DNA from: Bryobacteraceae bacterium
GTDB taxonomy: Bacteria > Acidobacteriota > Terriglobia > Bryobacterales > Bryobacteraceae
Length of the DNA stretch: 30,133 bases
NCBI GenBank assembly: GCA_029975915.1
Contig: JARKOC010000279.1
Location: forward strand, 1-30,133
Direction of reading: 5' to 3'
The position numbers and the translations under genes were made by a program. The notes beneath the pieces were generated by a model. It did not search any database. It saw nothing but the letters and a program-made list of their open reading frames with translations, and had not been told where the DNA came from. This document shows, piece after piece, positions 29,401 through 30,133 of the stretch. Positions within the stretch are counted from its first letter, which is position 1, and the number at the start of each line of letters is the position of its first letter.

Positions 29401-30133
29401 CGTTGGGGTGACTACGGATGCAGCGTGCTCTTGGACGGCCTCCAGTTCTCTAAGCTGGGCCACAATCGTGACGCCCACTGCGACTACAAGCGCGAAAGGA
29501 ACCGGCGCGGCCCAGGTGAAGTTTGCGGCTAACACGGGCGCGGCCAGGTCGGGAACGATCACGGTGGCTGGAAAGACGGTGCTCGTGAGTCAGTCGGCTG
29601 CGACATCGTGTTCATATGCTGTGTCGCCCACGTCTTTGACCGCCGCGGCAGGCGGCTCAACACTGAGTGTCAGCGTGACCGCCGCTGCTGGTTGCAGTTG
29701 GACGGCATCAAGCAGTTTGAGTTGGGTCACATTTCCATCCACATCTTCCGGCAGCGGGAACGCCACCCTTCAGATCAAGGTGGCGGCGAACACAGGTGCG
29801 GGTCGAAGCGGAACAATTACGGTTGCCGGCAAGACGGTTACCATTAACCAACCCACCGCGGCGTGTGCCTTCACCGTCTCTCCGACGACATTAAATTCCT
29901 CGTCATCTGGTGGGGTATTCAGCATCTCAGTGAGCACCTCCACGGGCTGCGGCTGGACTGCGACGAGTGGTCTCAGCTGGGCTTTGATCAGTTCCGGGTC
30001 AGCCGGCAGCGGCAACGGCACGGTTCAGGTGAAAGTGACGGCGAATACGGGATTGGCCAGAAGCGGAACGATAACGGTTGCTGGCAAAACGGTGACCATT
30101 AGTCAGGCTGACGGAGTTTGTTCCTACTCGGTC
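26447..30133 (+). CDS. Secreted heparinase II/III-like protein with BACON-like repeats (3' end outside the window)
   Basis: One open frame runs from the ATG at 26447 to the window end (1229 codons, no stop). The signal peptide is MKRPMFVSILLVLSFVAPLKPQ. PHPRMFLTPATMSELQARVAANSLEWRQLL, an alpha-helical region (about 100-480) and then a beta-rich region (about 490-850) give the (alpha/alpha)-toroid plus beta-sandwich plan of heparinase-II/III and alginate-lyase-like proteins. I cannot name catalytic residues, so lyase activity is unproven. From 29081 there are four complete Cys-started repeats of 85-89 residues and the start of a fifth (29081, 29342, 29609, 29864, 30119). Each ends in RSGTITVAGKTVTI-Q or a close variant, with a C-W-T-A-S-S-S-L-S-W core, like BACON carbohydrate-binding domains. 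No clear Shine-Dalgarno sequence precedes the ATG. It is probably a secreted polysaccharide-binding or degrading enzyme. Confidence 0.8.
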   Translation, partial: MKRPMFVSILLVLSFVAPLKPQPHPRMFLTPATMSELQARVAANSLEWRQLLGTTYLSGLNCTRLTTSYPTLTPDGLPPVYGPGDARLTGDSLNLKASSSMPGMVNLAACYMMTKSTDPTKAAKYLTMVKKYLNAIADPFVTVVIDGESRAAANLTNTGPDGQAYVDLRYSATKVGQSVIVSGSRGCPDANGTRVVASVPSIHAFTLNYPDGKPVICPSSTLDESWGWLRDGGYDIRTVVPPTAIVYDWLHDEIAADTDLKNRLYAVMNAFITEFKVLARAGLPQEVAPQSNYHAHYYSALGLVGIATRGENPRGEEWYQEWRNKVHFERDQPYFQRWLGNSAGFPETYHYMRDSAPALMLPIIANYTANNEDLVNGVDAKGSALPAFPWPVELMRYLVHSTTPDGMHIVDRGFEELPDSVPWDVQRWTPHPALMAHYAGNLFKDPFAPKFHKYVSERMSKYYTLTGGPTINSDAASGPLWARFLFWDPEAPEEEWSATEPLSKAMASNPAGGFGLVNMRSSWAKDGILGSFMVCPVTSDAYNGKERYDKGSLIIERAGVNFLVNPVGEAARTYVKGSTAHSYFNTDVYHYSLWYLNRPGWTSRQHPNKTPGQSFNHELPEFPTRIDLYEDGGSYVYSRGVDIEKTYTTGDSGIAFFPMERWDREVVYVRPKVWVVYDRTAKKNGKYSYSQYLGWAVGKTPGAVESPNSTMRRVSVSDGETFKGAITAVLPENANVNIEDAGNYGVLYHVQVSPPADTDEMNWLTVLDGADSAGAVADVERLSGSGVDAVRLNGADVVGFVNGSGALSYAFTPKANGTHIIAGLTPGGKYTVEKTTLESGLIRITIAADAAGAFEASASAGVLSFDGDSLTPKASTGSCSVTVSPLSQSVVAAGGSVQLAVTAEAGCAWTLSTPPSWIAASSSLSGSGNGTIVLAVSANTGGVRSSALSIGGKTVTIQQQAAATSCSYTLAPASLSSVAAGGTQSVGVTTDAACSWTASSSLSWATIVTPTATTSAKGTGAAQVKFAANTGAARSGTITVAGKTVLVSQSAATSCSYAVSPTSLTAAAGGSTLSVSVTAAAGCSWTASSSLSWVTFPSTSSGSGNATLQIKVAANTGAGRSGTITVAGKTVTINQPTAACAFTVSPTTLNSSSSGGVFSISVSTSTGCGWTATSGLSWALISSGSAGSGNGTVQVKVTANTGLARSGTITVAGKTVTISQADGVCSYSV

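Overview
The window is a stretch of bacterial chromosome, GC-rich overall. The style of its genes suggests an Acidobacteriota genome of the Solibacter/Bryobacter type: several PEP-CTERM surface proteins, secreted proteins with repeated all-beta (BACON-like) domains, an exopolysaccharide locus with a bacterial tyrosine kinase and Wzz protein, and acidobacterial-looking ParA/integrase genes. The taxonomic call is inference from gene content only.

Layout. (1) 1-4417: an MFS transporter, two PEP-CTERM proteins that share a nearly identical 3' sorting module, and a YdjC/ChbG-type carbohydrate deacetylase. (2) 4434 to about 9800: an island with plasmid-like character. It holds a tyrosine recombinase, a divergent pair encoding a small unknown protein and a ScpA-like kleisin, and an opposing operon of a small excisionase-type HTH protein, a ParA ATPase and a 506-residue protein with a central winged-helix region. 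About 770 bp of repeat-rich non-coding DNA lies upstream of that operon. (3) 9987-12200: a secreted metzincin-type protease. (4) 12327-14072: a tandem pair of paralogous PEP-CTERM proteins. (5) 14312-24823: a surface-polysaccharide locus with a DUF218 protein, BY-kinase, Wzz, another PEP-CTERM protein, a small unknown protein, a polyprenyl-phosphate sugar-phosphate transferase, a membrane nucleotide-sugar 4,6-dehydratase, a UDP-sugar dehydrogenase and a family 2 glycosyltransferase. (6) 25529-30133: a sixth PEP-CTERM protein and a large secreted heparinase-like protein with BACON-like repeats that runs off the window.

The most unusual signal is a set of degenerate palindromes, idealised as CAACACCCATGGGTGTTG. 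They are arranged at exactly 21-bp intervals inside the coding sequence of the 506-residue gene (three blocks: 4, 5 and 3 sites), and two strong copies lie in the non-coding DNA upstream of the parA operon. Because 21 bp is seven codons and about two helical turns, the array also forces a heptapeptide P-x-G repeat on the protein. I read it as a candidate centromere/operator array embedded in a gene of its own partition system, next to a kleisin gene. This is inference and needs binding and comparative tests.

A second theme is regulation of the PEP-CTERM genes. Four of the transcription units carry GTACT-containing motifs upstream, two of them an identical 13-mer at almost the same distance from the start codon, and the paralog pair has sigma-54-like -24/-12 elements. 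No exosortase or PrsK/PrsR gene is in the window.
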